A DNA stretch of 64,000 nucleotides from Obelidium mucronatum (GCA_025765595.1 JAIVFH010000045.1:203708-267707), one strand, 5' to 3'. Shown: positions 1-11,152, counted from the first letter of the stretch. A program made the numbers and translations. Notes: generated from the letters alone by a model not told the origin.

Positions 1-1640
1 AGTAAGTTTATGCAATGTGTTTTCTGTGATGCAATGAAACTGATGTTTTTTTTTAAAAGAAAAAAGCACACCTCAGCCGCGTCAGCGGAAATATGCAAAT
101 GTTGAATCGCTCTATAGATCCTGGCGCTATGAGCCTGGCGGCACGCAACCGACTGGACTCGCAACTAGCATGCTATCAGTTTAGTTTTTCATGTCCTGCA
201 TCACGAGTTCTTGCCAACTGGGAAAAGGAATCAGGTAAATAGGTTGACATAAAAGCGCAACAATAATATGGTTAAATAGGCACCTATAACTGTCTGCGGG
301 AACTTACAAAAGTCCCAGACGAGTTGTTGAAATTGGCCTTCGATTTTTTGGACGACGAAGAGGCCAAAGTTAATGCAAACATTGAAAGTGGCCATTATGA
401 ACAGTTCTACGGCAGTGAAACTGCTATTTCGGAGATGGATTACATCAGGGTTATGAGGCACCAGCAATCTATGCTGTTTCAGGACATGGCGGAAAAGATG
501 GACAATGTAAGTTAGTTGGGCATTGGTGATGATAATCTAAATACTATTCAGGCGGAATACATGACTGCTGTTGGAGAAAACGATCCATTCTTGAATTGCT
601 TCTTATTTGATAATGATGCATTCAAGGCCTACCGTGAGAGCGCCAGACAATCTCGAGCGTCATTTGGGATCGACGACAGTCATCACGCCCAAATTGAAAG
701 AGCGGTCCCGCTCGTGGCAACAGCAATTCGGCAATCCCAGCATGAAGGAGTTCAACAGCGTACTGCAATTATGGAGGGCGTTTTGGATGCCAACGAAAAG
801 CTGGACTCTCTGAGCACCGAGGTTCGAAGCAACAATGCGGCCATCTTGAGACTGGACTGTCACATGGCGGCAGTTTCGCAGGAGCAGCGCTTAATTCGCG
901 ATGAATATTTGGTAACTTTCTTTCTTTATTTGATATGCCACACTAATGGATTTCTTTCAAAGCGGGTGCAAGCTCTGACTACGAGTTCCCACGCCACCAG
1001 CTTCATGGCTCAGGCGGCGGCATCGATGAACCATGCCGTTGCTTTCAATCAAACAGCCATGTTTGTGGGGTCAATGGTGGATCAAACCCCGATGCAAACA
1101 GCAGAAGTCTTGCAACGTGTAATTCCAACAGCAACAATGCACCCACTGGCTACTGCAACGACCCCACTGGCAACGGCTCCACAACCAGCGGTACCCATTC
1201 TGCCAAACGAACCCATTCTGGCGGGTACAGCCGCGGCTATGGCTCCTTCTACCGCCGCTGCTCCCCCTGCTGCAGTAGACGGTGATCCAAACATCTACCA
1301 CTTCTTCCAACTGACAAAGGGAAGCAAAATATCACAATGTTTCCATGAATTTGAAACCGGACTCTGTGGGAAGCAATCGGTCCTCAGTATTGAAAAGGAG
1401 CATGGGGTGAAATGGCGCCAGTGGATGGAAGGTGGGAAACGAATCAATAGGAAGACGAAAGTGTATACAACGAGACTCACCATATATAAATACATCAAAA
1501 AAGTGGCGAAAGATAGTGGGTGTAGTGATTTGGTGAGTGTTGCGGAGCTGCAGAAGGAGCTGGATGCGTTTGTGAAGGAAAATTGCAAGAGAGGAATTGA
1601 TTCTTTTTCGATGAGCCTTAAAGAGAGAATGAAAGTTTAA
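1..1640 (+). CDS. Crypton-like tyrosine recombinase with GCR1_C-like DNA-binding domain (5' part outside window)
   Basis: This is the 3' portion of a spliced gene, about 479 codons here. Base 1 ends an exon; introns are 2-59, 235-279, 507-551 and 912-962, and the frame stays open across all of them to the TAA at 1638-1640. The first full exon has K-x2-H-x2-R (AHLSR), as in the HxxR box of tyrosine recombinases. It is followed by a GxYxxLREL...PDELLKLAFDFL stretch resembling the end of the Ndc10/Crypton core fold. The last ~110 residues (YHFFQLTKG..., FETGLCGKQSV, EKEHGVKWRQW) fit the GCR1_C DNA-binding domain, which is known to be fused to fungal Crypton recombinases. The middle is Ala/Thr/Pro-rich. 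The last intron (51 nt, in frame) could also be retained. AATAAA overlaps the stop. The nucleophile Tyr was not identified, so activity is uncertain. Confidence 0.65.
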
Positions 1641-1810
1641 TAAAGTAAATGTTTATTCTTGACAATTGCAGTGCCATCGTTCACGTAGTTTCACAGTTCG
1701 ATGTTTCGGAATGTTTCGGAATGAGATCGAATTGTCGAAATTAAATTTTTTCGAGTCTTCACGAAGCACCCGGTGTTACGTCTTGTGAGTCGTAACATCC
1801 ATATACAGAA
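1641..1810. other. 3' flank of the recombinase gene, no gene
   Basis: The poly(A) signal AATAAA starts at the stop codon. A GTTTCGGAAT decamer is repeated in tandem near 1702-1722. Around 1800 the sequence changes to A/T-rich DNA that matches the Helitron-like element in reverse. No terminal repeat of a Crypton could be fixed by eye. Confidence 0.4.
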
Positions 1811-2280
1811 CATATAAATATCTATAAAATAAAATTAAAAATAAAATATATTAAAACTAAAAATAAAAATAGATTAAAAACTTTAAAAAAAACAACAAAA
1901 TAGTAAGAAAAAAAGTGGTAGTGAATTCCATTTGATTTGGATTGCAAGTACTTTTTGTCAGTTTGTTTTATACTTTTTTTCTTGTTATTAACTTGTAATG
2001 ACTTTTTTCTTGTAATGAGCTTGTAATGACTATTTGTTTTAGTAAGGCACTTGTAATGAATATTTTGTCTTGTAATGACCTTGTAATGAAAGTTGTTTGA
2101 AAATGAAAAAGGCATGCACCCTTCCAAAAAAAAGTATAAAAGAAGGAACTTTGCCCTTCTAAAAAAAGGCATTCTACTGGTTGATGTCTTCTTTGGCTCA
2201 GATGCCAAACCCAGGTTTTACTTTGATTAAATTAAATCTATTACTAAACCAAAATACTTCCAGTTGAATCTACTTGAATA

Positions 2281-2560
2281 CTAGCTGGCAAAAAGGGTGC
2301 ACACTTTTTGCTTGCATTATCACCATATCACTATACATTATACACTACATATTATACTCTATTCCCTATACACTACACACTTCACATTATACACAATACA
2401 ACACACCTACTATTTTTTATACAATACAATGCAGTGCACTGGCAGGTGGAAAGGGTGCACACTTTCTACATGCCATGCATCACTTCATACAATACCCACA
2501 ATACCATGCAATCACAACTCATCTCATACATTCTTGCAGAAAGGGTGCACACTTTCTACC
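2281..2560. repeat. Three AAAGGGTGCACACTTT boxes
   Basis: A near-palindromic 16-mer centred on GTGCAC occurs three times, near 2294, 2450 and 2540, each beside CTTGCAT/ACATGCCATGC-like sequence. The inverse copies near 44690, 44780 and 44940 carry the same boxes, one of them damaged. The spacing is Helitron-internal filler; no coding role is seen. Confidence 0.6.
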
Positions 2561-2640
2561 TGCTATGTACTAATAAATACAATACAATACAATACAAAAC
2601 TATACAATACAATACAATACAATACTATACCATAGCTGGT

Positions 2641-2785
2641 TGGGAGACTGTAGCTGACATACAAATACCATACATACAATTCAATACAATACAATACAAT
2701 ACAATAGAAAACAATAGAATAGAATACAATACAAATACAATACAATAGAATACAATACAATAAATTAATAAAGCTACAGTCTCCC
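2641..2785. repeat. Small inverted-repeat unit around an ACAAT microsatellite
   Basis: TGGGAGACTGTAGCT at 2641 and its inverse AGCTACAGTCTCCCA ending at 2785 flank an (ACAAT)n-type pentanucleotide array. The same unit recurs inverted at about 34318-34455 and 44511-44645. It may be a fold-back mini-element carrying its own microsatellite. Confidence 0.65.
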
Positions 2786-2788
2786 ACT

Positions 2789-2790
<2 letters not shown>

Positions 2791-2820
<30 letters not shown>
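2791..2820. repeat. Homopolymer of 30 C
   Basis: Thirty consecutive C. The homologous positions in the inverted copies (near 34307 and 44498) have only about 8-10 G, so the tract is length-variable or an assembly artefact. Confidence 0.9.
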
Positions 2821-2823
<3 letters not shown>

Positions 2824-3159
2824 TTGCCTAAAAATTCTCTCTTGATTGCTTATGTTATCAACAGATAGTTTTTAGTTTTCCCCTTCCTTTTTCTGCTTCT
2901 TTGAAAATTCATTGCCATATCTTATATTTTTCCATATTTATTTTTATAATAAAAGTATGTACAACTAATTCCTCTTGGTATTTAATTTGTTGTGCCCCCT
3001 AAAGCATCCAACTTATTTTCTAACACACTCCCCAGCTTAATACAAACTTAACCTAGCCATTATTGATATGTATTACCTAAGTCAATATCCTCTCAAGTCT
3101 AGGGCTGTTAGCAAGAAAAAGAGAACATATACAGAAAAATTTCTACAAAGTTTTTTTTT

Positions 3160-3245
3160 GGCATGTTAATATGGGTAACCCTGGCATGTTAATATGGGTA
3201 ACCCTGGCATGTTAGTATGGGTAGCCCTGGCATGTTAGTATGCCA
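3160..3245 (+). repeat. 23-bp tandem repeat, about 3.5 units
   Basis: The unit is GGCATGTTAATATGGGTAAC followed by CCT. Later units change AATA to AGTA. Two units in inverse orientation persist near 34190-34230 and 44377-44420. Confidence 0.75.
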
Positions 3246-3856
3246 AATCTGTTCAGGTCTTGGATGGCCTGCATCAGGATTAGGCCTTTTTTTACTTCCT
3301 TGACTTGTGTTTTTTGTTTGTTGCAGTAGCCAGGCTCCCTAGTTTGAAATAGTACCCAAAGAACAACCCCTTTTCAATCTTTTCAGCTTTGATCATTTCC
3401 AGACTTTGTTTGTTTTCATGTTTGTTTTCATAAAGTTGGGAATCCCCATTGGTTGTAACTTCCAAATGTCAAGAATGCACAAAAATAAAACTCAGGTATA
3501 ACTTTAAATTACATTTTCTAAATATAGAACTACAAGGAATTGCCTTCCAACTATGGTCAGCCGTTTGACCAAATATTATTTTTTCAAAAGAGAGTCAAAA
3601 TTCAATATTTTTTTTAACACACAGTCAAAAATCCCTCTTTTTTTTTAACACAGAGTGAAATCGAATTTTTTTTTTCAACACAGAGTTGTTATCGGAAAAA
3701 ATAACAAGAGCGACGAAACTAATAAAAACCACTACTGGCAGATTTCTGCACATTTAAATCAACGTTATATGTAATTTACTCAGATTTCCAACACATAGCA
3801 GTTGTCGTAGAGTTTGGGCAGTTGTGGCAAAAGTTCTGAAAAAAAAGAGAAGAAAA

Positions 3857-6800
3857 ATGACAACAACTGCATGTGTCAAGTGCAGTTGTTGCAACCAGTT
3901 TAAACCGGCTGCAACAGTTCAAATTCTTGATGAGAAGCAGTGGTGCACTGACTGCCTTTCGAATCTGGTGAAGGACCGATCGCAAACAAACAGTTCACCA
4001 TCAGTGGTCACAAATGGGGTTGCATCAAGAATGCCAACATCATCAGCAAACACAAAAACATTGCACGATACAAGGTACAGATGTCTTTATTGTTGTCGTC
4101 ACTGACACTAACGGCTCATTCAGGAATGTCACCTCCTTTTTGAGCGGGGTTCAAACTCTCCAATCGCAAGCTGACGCAAGCTCAAGCACTGGATCTGTAG
4201 CTGACGCAGCAAGTGCCGAAAGGCGCAATGTTATGGCACCATACAAGCCTTACCAAGGTCCCAATACGCTGGTTGCCCCTGGGGCAACAATATTCAAGAA
4301 TCGAGAAAAGCGCAAAGTTTCAGAAAAGTCCACCGTTGGTTCTAACAAAAGAAGCAACCCTATTCAATCAATTATCAAAAACCATTCCAGTGGTTCATCG
4401 GGCGTCAACCAACAAATCCCAGCTGATAATAGAAACGGCGGAATGGGTTACAAGGGGAAAGGGGTGACTATTAACATGTATTACGTCCCTCGAACAATGT
4501 ATTTTGACGACAAAGGGAATCGTCATGACATTTTTATCCTTCCATTTGATGAAATGTAAGATTTGTCATTTGTGGGCACCCATACGTGAGCTTATTTCAA
4601 ATTCACAGGCAAAAAGAACTCAAAACTCTCAAACTGTTTCCGGAAACGATTACAGTCAATTCGGGACTTTTGAAAAGTGCGTTAGAAACATTTGCGAAAA
4701 AGGGATACCAGATGACTGTCGATTCTCAATGTCCTTTTGACAAGCTTAACTGGGTTCTGATGAGTTACGAAGGAGGGTATCAAGTTGAAGGAAAGGTGAT
4801 GTTTCAGCCCGAGTGCTCTTCGGAAAGACTTGAAACAATGTGGCAGCAACTTCAATCAGACGCGATGCTGAATGAGCAAGCCAAAGGACATGGCTATTAC
4901 CAGCAGATCAGCAGTTATCAGAGCACGTTCCAGCGGAGAACAAAGAGCTATTTCGTCCATGCGTTTCCTAAAGATCAACCACTAGTTGGTGAGTAATTTT
5001 AAAACATCAATATTAGCTGACGGATACCACCAATCAGGGAATCACAGTATTGTATCTGGCATTGCGGCTCACCAGTTAAAGGATGGAATTGCTACGATTG
5101 CTAAAACTGAGAGAGACCAACCCAGCGACAGCGAAGACCACAGTGACGACCACAATGGGATTGGGACACGCGCAGCAACTAAAACAGTGGAATATCCCAT
5201 GTTTTCTTCAGTTGATATGGCGTTTTCAACTGAAAATATTGGTGAAAGCTCACAACAACCTTCTCAGCGTGCTCGACCAATGATCCACTTAGATTGGACA
5301 CATGACAATCCTCCCAGCGACGACACAACCGTATCTTCAATTTCGACAACGTTGCCGCCAGTTGATGATGATATTCTCCAACTCCTTGACGCTGACAACA
5401 ATTTCCATTTGGAATTGGAGATGGCGTACTTTGCGTCGCAGGAATTGTCAAACAGTTCGGAAGCACTTGATCACACTCCTACAACCTCATCCTCTTCAAA
5501 TGAACTAGAGCCGACGGTGGAAGAAATACGGAATCGGTCTGCCATGGCTGCTGTCGCAAGAGCTGCTCAACCAACGCCAGGATCTCAAACAGAAACTGTG
5601 CAACTACTGGGTCAGAACGATCAACAAAACCATCAAAACACTGAATCATCTACTCTTGCAGAAAACACAGAATCATCTACTGTTGCAGAAATTACCGATA
5701 TCTTTGCTGCTTGTGATCGTTTGCGGACGTGGGATTCTGCGCGTCTTGGTATCCCAACAGGGGAAAAATATGAAATTAGGCAACCTGCCGGTGGCTTTAC
5801 AGCGTACAACATTGAAGGCCTTCTTGACGATGAAATGAGTACCCGGTCTTTTGCAAAACTTCCTGTTTTGCAAGATAATCAAGAATTCCCTGCGTTTGAT
5901 GCTCGAGGCTCAGTATTGGCACAAACGGCAGTATTTTTTGGTGAAGAGAGACTTAAATCAAATGAGTTTGAAGGAGAAACTTTGAGACATTTTGGTTTGA
6001 CGGAGCGAAAGCCAAGTGCACGATTGCGTTTGAGCTACATCAGCTTTGGAAAAGTACCGATTATTCATGTCTTTTCTGCTTATTATTAACATGATTTCTT
6101 TCATTTAGTACCTGTGTTGGGGCCTTCTTCATCGCGCTGATGCATGCATGTTTCCTTCTCAAATGGCACCACAAATGCTACTGAACGTTTTAAATGCGCC
6201 TGTAAGTTGGTACACGCGCGCGATGGTTGAAAGAAGTGGAAATGGGAATGTATTCCAGTTTATTGGCGCTAATCGCAACTACTACTGTGAAAGTGTGAAG
6301 GGAAGGATTGTTACCCACAATATTTGGGCTGATGAATTGGAATTGGATCAGTATGTGTGGGGGCCCGATGTAAGTTTTGATACACTCAAAAGGGTTTGCT
6401 AATATCTGTCACAGCTTGATAGGGATTGGGAGGCAGCCTTGGATAACGAATGGGAGGCATTTGTTATTCTGGCAGAATGTGTTCTGAAGTGCTACACTGC
6501 TGCAGGACTTGCGCGACGAGGTTTTAATCATCATTGGCTCACAGATGATCAAAGTGAGGAAGAAGGACATGTCTATGAGCTCCCAGACTTTCAACAGCTT
6601 TTTCCCCTTGTCGCGAATCTCTTTCGAGAACCAACAACATTTGATGAGTATCGAAAACAGTTTAAACCACTTGCATTGACTGCATCTGATCGTGAGCGCC
6701 AGACTTGGATGGCATGGATGGAAATTGCAAGAACTTGGACTTGCCAGCAGTACTGCAGAAGCTTGCGATTGATCACAGGACAGTCATTTATCCCTGTGCC

Positions 6801-6987
6801 GAAATTGATTGCTCTTTCATTCACTGCACAGCCAAACTATTGCAAGTACTCCACTTGCTTCAGCAATGTTAATGTCAGTTTTTACGATGTTTGTGAGGAG
6901 GGAGTTGATGGGGTGGCGTCTGGTATGTTTGCTGGGTTGATTGCGCCAGATATGTCTGACGAAGCCCTCAAATTTGGAGCAGTTTAA
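3857..6987 (+). CDS. HECT-type E3 ubiquitin ligase-like protein carried by the transposon
   Basis: Exons 3857-4074, 4124-4555, 4609-4988, 5038-6053, 6109-6369 and 6415-6987 join in frame to 959 codons. A further 57-nt in-frame intron at 6202-6258 is possible. The N-terminus has a small Cys cluster (CVKCSCC ... WCTDC), probably zinc-binding. The middle is acidic and Ser/Thr-rich, low complexity. The C-terminal ~350 residues follow the HECT order: an N-lobe stretch FFGEERLKSNEFEG; then YLCWGLLHRADAC like the G-x-x-x-A-x-x helix; then LRLITGQSFIP like the RxLLxFxTG box; and finally KYSTCFSNVNVSFYD, like TCFNxLxLPxY with its catalytic Cys. The usual role is transfer of ubiquitin from E2 to substrate. 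The gene converges with the transposase, 41 bp apart. Similarity is judged by motif only. Confidence 0.6.
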
Positions 6988-7028
6988 TAATACATAAATT
7001 CATTTATGAAAAATACAACTTTGAGCTC

Positions 7029-8865
7029 TCAATTTTCAGATTGTTCTTCACTTCCTTCATCTTCCGCTACGTCACTGTCGCTGTCAAAAATGCTGTCGAC
7101 ATTCACATCATTCTCTTGCATCATACCGTTAACAACTGCCTTAGCATCTCGAAATATGCGAGCCCCATGTTCTTGGTCATCAGACAGCATCACATCCTTT
7201 GGAAACATATGATGGAAGACTTCAAGCTGCATTGGGGTAAGGGGGCACTGAATCTTTCCAACACGAGCTCTTTCAGCTCTTGGATTTGGCATAAAGTTGC
7301 TGAAGTCTCCATCTTCAAATCTCTCACGTCGAGGTCGTCCATGAGGATCGTCTCCATAAATCTCAATTTCCCCATCATGCAGAGAATCTCCCACAGGGTC
7401 ATCCACAACAGATCGGCTTTGAAGAAGTAAACCCACGTTAAACACTAAGTTTGGTGATTTGTAGTGATGCATTCGCTTTTTATGATTGTTGTGAGCTTCT
7501 CGAAACTGATCCAGAACGAGTTGAATTCGTGGCAGAAATACTTGATGCAGAACCCAGAGCTCCCATGTATTATTCACATCCAAGCAGTCCCCTTCCATTT
7601 CCTGAAATACTTGCTTGAAATCGTCAATTACTTTCTTCCCCAAGTCAAGATTGAATCGTTCAATTCGCTGATTATGGACAGATCTCCCAGCAATACAAGA
7701 CCCCCTTCCTAGGCCATTCTTCTGGATCACATATTCTGCAACAAGGATATTTTCTCCACCTGTTTGCGCAAGATATTCAAAACAGTAACAAATCAAAATG
7801 CACCAACCTTTATCGCATCTTACTCTGGAAGGCGTTCCATACGTGGCGCATCCACTCAAAAAAGCTTGAAGTACAGTTTCAGGACGGTTATTGGTTGATA
7901 CTTTGGCATAAGTGCAGAGATGTGAAAAGCCATCGATTCCTAGCAGCCAGGGTTAAGATTGAGAATAGAAAAACGCACATCTTACCTGCGTGAATAACAA
8001 ACTTCCATTTGACTAATTTGTGGTTTCCATCAATATGCTGGAGTGCACGTGGTCCAATAACTGTATAGCGACGCCTCACAATCGCATGCACTAAACGATT
8101 GAATACGCCAACTGGGTCAGCTTCCTTAACAGCACAACGAACACGTTGCCTTGTTACACGAATACCAAACATTGACCATAAGTGAGCTGCAATAAAGTCC
8201 GCACCTGACTTTTTGTGGATTCGGAATATATCGCGCACTTTTCCCAGCAAGTCAATGTCGGTAATATCCGACCATGAGTATGGATCTATGAACGCTCCAT
8301 TTGCAATTGCTTTTTGTATGGTGTTCATAAGAGTTGTTCGGCTTATATCTGCACAACTTGCTATAAGTGACCAAGTGGCGCCATACTGTCTCAGAACATG
8401 AACTTGAGCCAAGTTAACTTCCTTTTTTGGTCGGCCGGCACGTCCAGTTCTAGCAATCTCTACAGTCAGTCTCCCAGAGTATTCCTCCTTGATTGTATCA
8501 TCCACTTTGGTAATCAAATGTAGCAATCGTGCTTCCACATCAGACAAGTTCTCGATTATGGCTTCTGACAGTTTTGGACCCAAACGGTTCTGCTGATGAA
8601 CCACAAACTGCAGAAGGGCTTCAATGTAACCAACCATCTGTTTCATTGTATCCCGATCCATTCGATGGCGTTTCTCAGTTCTGTAAGCCCTGCGTAGAGT
8701 CATCAGCGCGTATTCTGAAACATTGGCAATGAAATCTTGATCGTGTTGATTCCTGTCAAGAATCTCGGCCGTTTCATTGATATTTGCATCAAAAGCATTG
8801 TCCATGATCACATCTTCAAGGTCGTCATCCAGCTCATCCAAGTTGAAGGGTTGACCAAGGTCCAT
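7029..8865 (-). CDS. Integrase-type DDE transposase (rva_4 / IS3EU-like)
   Basis: Exons 8865-7986, 7939-7808 and 7759-7029 join in frame, with introns of 46 and 48 nt. The start is the first ATG of the open frame. The N-terminal acidic helical region is followed by a helix-turn-helix part (GRPKKEVNLAQVHVLRQYG, ATWSLIASCADISRTTL). The catalytic core shows the RNase-H fold triad: D in LQHIDGNHKL, D in SRVRCDKGGEN and E in SVHNQRIERFN. These match the family typified by WxIDGNHKL, SDxGxEN and HNQRIER, annotated as an integrase core domain in many fungi and animals. The C-terminus is acidic. The triad is intact, so the enzyme may be active. It lies inside matching TIRs and is the likely mobilising enzyme. 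Confidence 0.85.
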
Positions 8866-9014
8866 TGTTTTTCTTCTTTGTTTCAAGATGTTTCACTTAT
8901 TGGGTAATAGACTTTATTGAGATCCCATCACTGGAAATCACCAAAATCCAAGAAACTCGTCCAGTTGATCGCTGGCCTTGGGATTGCGGCACTTTGTTGG
9001 CATTTTGTGAACAA

Positions 9015-9051
9015 AATAAAATTAACGCCGTCTGACGGCGTTAATTTTATT
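9015..9051. terminator. Perfect 16-bp hairpin with poly(A) signals on both strands
   Basis: Arms AATAAAATTAACGCCG and its exact inverse enclose a 5-nt loop (TCTGA). Each arm carries AATAAA/TTTATT, so it could give poly(A) signals in both directions. It lies upstream of the transposase and downstream of the zinc-knuckle gene. The role is inferred. Confidence 0.5.
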
Positions 9052-9102
9052 GACCATCAACAAACACCAATCACCAAACAAACCCCAACCACGTAACCGA
9101 AC

Positions 9103-9412
9103 CATCCAATACGGACGAGTAAACCAATTCCATCCAAGAACGGACAAGAATTCTTTGTCAAAACCCATAAACTCAAACCAAACCATCCAAAACGGACAAG
9201 TAAACCAATTCCATCCAAGAACGGACGAGAATTCTTTGTCAAAACCCATAAACTCAAACCAAACCATCCAAAACGGACAAGTAAACCAATTCCATCCAAG
9301 AACGGACAAGAATTCTTTGTCAAAACCCATAAACTCAAACCAAACCATCCAAAACGGACAAGTAAACCAATTCCATCCAAGAACGGACGAGAATTCTTTG
9401 TCAAATATTCAA
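9103..9412. repeat. 81-bp minisatellite, nearly 4 units
   Basis: Units start at about 9103, 9184, 9265 and 9346, each beginning CATCCAAAACGGAC or a variant; the period is exactly 81. The period is divisible by three, so long frames stay open on both strands (NQFHPRTD... on plus), but there is no other coding evidence. It sits between two minus-strand genes. Confidence 0.85.
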
Positions 9413-9433
9413 GAATCAGGACAAACTTCACCT

Positions 9434-10210
9434 TTATTTATAGTATTGATTAATAAAGTTATTGTTGCATTGTACACATTCAACAGAATTACAGTTACGG
9501 AATCTACACACGGCTGTAGAATGGCCAGGAATGCAGCAGTGAGAACAAGACCTGCTCTTTAAAACCCTGTCAGCGTCCCTTTCCTTGCACTGCGGCTTTT
9601 CACACCCGAGATACCGGCATACCAGTCTGCATGTTTCACGCTGATGTTGAAGCTGCCTATCAAGTCGCAAGTCGCAGTGCTGGCACTTGAGATTCTTGCC
9701 AGCAGATCGAGCTTCTTTTTGTCTTGCCAAGTACACGTGATAACAGTGTAGCATTCGCATTGTCACAGTTTCAGATTCAGTTCGCTGCCGTTCTGGAGGT
9801 GACAGTGGCTTTACTTTCAGGCTTTCCTGTAGAAGTATGTCGCCTGCCCAATCTATCAGAAAACATAAAGAAACTATGTCAGATTGAAGAAAATGCAGTT
9901 ACCTTCAACGTCAGGTGTGGCCCAAAATTCTTTTTTCAGGGCGGCAGGATTGAACGATTCTGCCGAATCCATATCAAGCGTGTCCCCCTCCTCGGTCTCA
10001 GACTCCAGATCCTCACTCAAACTCTCCACTTCATCAAATTCGACCCCTGCCTGAGGCTAAATGTGTGAGAGAAGAATTTCAGCAGAGCCGTTCATTCAAT
10101 ACCTGGTGTTGATTGACAAGGTTGCTCAAAGGAATCCCAACCTCCTCGTAGCTACCGCTCTTTTCATATCGACAAATTACGGACGCAAGGTGGTACTGAA
10201 AACTGCTCAT
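9434..10210 (-). CDS. Cysteine-rich zinc-knuckle protein of the transposon
   Basis: Exons 10210-10103, 10056-9903 and 9852-9434 (introns of 46 and 50 nt) give about 226 residues. The frame also stays open upstream of this ATG (KVPPKKCSSKLEARKKPVK), so a further 5' exon may exist. The middle is acidic (ESLSEDLESETEEGD). The C-terminal 90 residues hold CQHC, CRYLGCEKPQC, a canonical CCHC knuckle CSHCCIPGHSTAVC (C-x2-C-x4-H-x4-C), CRFRNC and CVQC. Such clusters bind zinc and often nucleic acid. The function is unknown; a DNA-binding partner of the transposase is a guess. It is divergent from the histone-like gene, with about 157 bp between start codons. Confidence 0.6.
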
Positions 10211-10366
10211 TGGTTTTTTTAGTTTGACAGGTTTTTTTCTGGCTTCGAGCTTTGATGAGCATTTCTTGGGCGGGACTTTGGGCGGGATTTTCACCAATCT
10301 TTTTCAAAGTTAAACTGGAAGCATTATTATTATTATTTTTTGAAAGAAAGGTTATCTCATTCAAAC

Positions 10367-11152
10367 ATGGGTAGAAAGCGGCAGCCACCAAAACGACTGG
10401 ATTCAGTTGCTCAATCAAGTCAAACACACTCAATCAACAACCGGAACACCAAAAATCAAAAACTTACTCTTGCTGGAGTTCATGGTCCATTTCGGGCTCT
10501 TCGCGAGATTCAAAAGTATCAAAAGATGGATGGACGACTGCTTTTAACAGCTTCATTTCGTCGCATTGTAAGAGCTTTACATAAACATTTTTATGCCTCT
10601 CTCATGTCTATTCAACAGATTCGTACAGTTACAATTGAACTGTTCACTGAGGCTCGCGGAATTCGGTTTGCTGCTCAAGCTCTGGAGTGCATCCAAGATG
10701 CTGCCGAGGCATATCTTGTAACACTTATGGAAGATGCCAATCGCGTTGCAATCCATGCAAAACGCGTAACATTGTTTCCAACTGACATACGGCTTGTAAA
10801 CTATCTTCGTCGGCATTCCCTTCCTTCCAACAGCTCTGAAGTGAAATCAGCTGGTATTCCCCACCAAAATCTGAATGTTGATGAAATGAATGAAAAGCTT
10901 CTTCCGAGTACCGCTGTCCATCCAAAAGCAAGGCGTGGACGATTAATTGCCACTGTTCCAGCTTGTGGGGAATCAACAAACAAGGCTGACAAAGACTTTA
11001 TTCCAACTGGTCAAAAGAAGCGTCAAAGAATTACTGCCGGTGGTGAAAAGGATGGAACTGAGGAAGAAATGGTGTTGCCACGGAGAAGTCGTCGACGACT
11101 GACAGTTGTGCAAGATAGCGATTCAGAGACTGGTCCTGCTTCAGCTGCATGA
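10367..11152 (+). CDS. Histone H3-like protein, centromeric-H3 (CenH3/CENP-A) type, carried by the transposon
   Basis: Exons 10367-10567 and 10619-11152 give 244 residues. After a 40-residue basic tail (no canonical ARTKQTARKS) comes an H3 fold in order: RALREIQKYQK (alpha-N), ASFRRI-IRTVTIELFTEARG (alpha-1 and loop 1), IRFAAQALECIQDAAEAYLV (alpha-2) and EDANRVAIHAKRVTLFPTDI (loop 2 and alpha-3). From the alpha-1 RxxR to the RF that opens alpha-2 there are three more residues than in canonical H3. A longer loop 1 is a CenH3 hallmark, as is VTLFP in place of VTIMP. An unusual ~105-residue Lys/Arg- and acid-rich C-terminal extension follows. Histone identity is strong; the CenH3 assignment is inference from loop length and divergence. 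The frame is intact. Confidence 0.8.
   Translation: MGRKRQPPKRLDSVAQSSQTHSINNRNTKNQKLTLAGVHGPFRALREIQKYQKMDGRLLLTASFRRIVRALHKHFYASLMSIQQIRTVTIELFTEARGIRFAAQALECIQDAAEAYLVTLMEDANRVAIHAKRVTLFPTDIRLVNYLRRHSLPSNSSEVKSAGIPHQNLNVDEMNEKLLPSTAVHPKARRGRLIATVPACGESTNKADKDFIPTGQKKRQRITAGGEKDGTEEEMVLPRRSRRRLTVVQDSDSETGPASAA

Noticed and set aside
2297..2748. Tyr/Thr-rich frames over 2297-2748
   Set aside because: Translation of ACAAT/ATACA microsatellite sequence.
9050..9562. 170-codon frame over the 81-bp minisatellite
   Set aside because: Openness follows from a period divisible by three. The frame has no ATG upstream of the repeats that fits splicing, and it overlaps the 3' end of the zinc-knuckle gene on the other strand.
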